From assembly GCA_958449275.1 (NCBI GenBank), contig CAUDHE010000111.1, forward strand, positions 1-6,724: 6,724 bases of DNA. The letters are read 5' to 3'. This stretch comes from an uncultured Alistipes sp. GTDB lineage: Bacteria; Bacteroidota; Bacteroidia; Bacteroidales; Rikenellaceae. Below, in pieces: positions 5,622 through 6,724 of this stretch. The notes under the pieces are model-generated. The model did not search any database. It was not told the origin of the DNA and saw only the letters and a list, made by a program, of their open reading frames with translations. How positions within the stretch are numbered: the first letter of the stretch is position 1; each line of letters opens with the position of its first letter. The position numbers and the translations under genes were made by a program.

Positions 5622-6724
5622 TCAATCGGCGGCGAACGTCACCACCGTAATCCCCGCACCTCCGCGATCGGCATGCTCGTCGCGCGCCGAAGCCACCTCG
5701 GGTACACCGCGCAAATAACGGCGGATCTCCTCTTTCAAAGCCCCCGTACCCTTGCCGTGGAGGATCGTGACGCCGCTCACGCCTACCATCAACGCGTCGT
5801 CGACCAGATCCTGCACCACCTCCAGCGCCTCGGCGGCACGCATGCCTCGCACATCGACACTGTCGCGGAAATTGAGTTTACGCGCCGATATGTCCACCGA
5901 CACCACCGTACGAGCCGCCACGGGACGCGTCGACTTCTTATACTCGGCATTGGATATGACGCTCAGTTTATCGCGATCGACGGTAGTGAGTATCTGGCCG
6001 AAAGCCACCTGCGCCTTGCGTCCCTTGACGCTCTGCACCACGCCGACGACCTCCTGTCCCTCGATACGCACCTTCGATCCTGCGGTTATCTCCGCCGGCA
6101 CGGAGCGGGCAGGCTCCTGCTGCGGCTCCGCCACGGCATTCCCCGCACGCTCGCGACGCTCCTCGCGGCGGGCCATACGTCGCGAAAGACGCTCCATTTC
6201 GCGCTCCACGCGCTCGCTGTCGTGCGACGGGCCTTTGTCGGCCTGCTCCACCGCATCGCGAAATTCGTCCAGCTCGCGACGCGCCAGACGCGTCAGTTCC
6301 TTTTCGGCCTGAGCCTCGCGGATGGTGCGGATCGTATTCTCGATTTGGCGATTGGCCTCGGCCACCAGTCTCTGAGCCTCCTCCTTCGCCTTCCGCAGGA
6401 TCTCCTGACGCTCGGTCTTTATGCGGGCGAGCTGCTCGGCGTAACTCGTCTCCAGCTCCTCGACCTTGCGGTCGGTCCGGCGAATGCTATCGCGTTTCTG
6501 CGACCAGTAGTGACGGTCGCGCGCGATCTCGCGGAGCTGGCGCTCGAGATTTATGTGGTCGCTGCCCGCCTTGTCGCTCGCCGAACGTATGATATCCTCG
6601 GGCAGGCCGGTTTTGCGGGCGATCTCTATCGCGAACGAACTGCCGGGCTTACCCTGCTCGAGTTTGAACAGCGGACGGATGTTACGCACGTCGAACATCA
6701 TCGCGCCGTTGGCTATGCCCTCGG
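5622..6724 (-). CDS. mutS2: Endonuclease MutS2, C-terminal half (cut by window edge)
   Basis: The last 366 codons are present; the reading frame is open to the right edge (EGIANGAMMFDV precedes and includes the first Met), so the Met at 6701 is internal. The fragment starts at the end of the MutS-type ATPase domain, with the family block IRPLFKLEQGKPGSSFAIEIARKTGLPEDII (about 15-45 of the fragment). A long charged coiled coil follows (about 57-195), then a KOW-like beta segment (about 213-256), then a C-terminal Smr nuclease domain (287-366) with DVRG (290-293) and HGKGTG (322-327). Walker A and B lie outside the window. MutS2 proteins are not mismatch-repair factors: they act on recombination intermediates in some bacteria and on collided ribosomes in Bacillus; which applies here is unknown. 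The stop lies 16 bases before the MurF-Alr start, suggesting one operon. Confidence 0.96.
   Translation of the reverse strand, partial: EGIANGAMMFDVRNIRPLFKLEQGKPGSSFAIEIARKTGLPEDIIRSASDKAGSDHINLERQLREIARDRHYWSQKRDSIRRTDRKVEELETSYAEQLARIKTERQEILRKAKEEAQRLVAEANRQIENTIRTIREAQAEKELTRLARRELDEFRDAVEQADKGPSHDSERVEREMERLSRRMARREERRERAGNAVAEPQQEPARSVPAEITAGSKVRIEGQEVVGVVQSVKGRKAQVAFGQILTTVDRDKLSVISNAEYKKSTRPVAARTVVSVDISARKLNFRDSVDVRGMRAAEALEVVQDLVDDALMVGVSGVTILHGKGTGALKEEIRRYLRGVPEVASARDEHADRGGAGITVVTFAAD

Noticed and set aside
3488..5650. A 720-codon open frame on the plus strand opposite MurF-Alr
   Set aside because: It is antisense to a gene whose protein is unmistakable, and its translation is a low-complexity His/Arg/Gln-rich sequence with no recognisable domain. 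Long antisense frames are common in GC-rich DNA.
1..6724. Mobile element, CRISPR array, phage or defence gene cluster
   Set aside because: There are no transposase or integrase motifs, direct-repeat arrays or attachment sites; the genes are contiguous, same-strand housekeeping genes with uniform composition.

Overview
The window looks like ordinary chromosomal DNA of a GC-rich Bacteroidota species, probably order Bacteroidales and perhaps Alistipes-like. This is inferred from gene content and codon style, not from a database match. The clues are a fused MurF-alanine racemase, a short RsmI-like methyltransferase of the type I associate with this phylum, a small one-helix membrane protein just before mutL, mostly weak Shine-Dalgarno sequences, and frequent ATA isoleucine codons in a GC-rich background. 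No mobile element, CRISPR array, tRNA or rRNA was seen. Every gene I accept is on the minus strand, so transcription runs from high to low coordinates.

In transcription order: (1) the C-terminal half of mutS2, entering from the right edge; (2) a 788-residue MurF-Alr fusion, 16 bases downstream; (3) an RsmI-like tetrapyrrole-methylase-family methyltransferase whose ATG shares one base with the fusion's stop codon. These three look like one transcription unit. (4) After 56 bases with a possible promoter come grpE and then dnaJ, 35 bases apart, a co-chaperone pair serving DnaK (dnaK itself is not in the window). (5) A 119-base gap after dnaJ holds a nested inverted-repeat structure, the most interesting non-coding signal here. 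(6) A 140-residue single-helix membrane protein of unknown function follows, then (7) the first 26 codons of mutL at the left edge.

The genes are mostly housekeeping: DNA metabolism (mutS2, mutL), peptidoglycan precursor synthesis (D-alanine supply and D-Ala-D-Ala ligation in one chain), a methyltransferase of uncertain substrate, and protein folding. I did not find convincing evidence of a new multi-gene system. The points worth a second look are the possible structured RNA after dnaJ, a cysteine cluster in the GrpE tail, the unassigned methyltransferase and the small membrane protein beside mutL. No gene-free stretch exceeds 300 bases.
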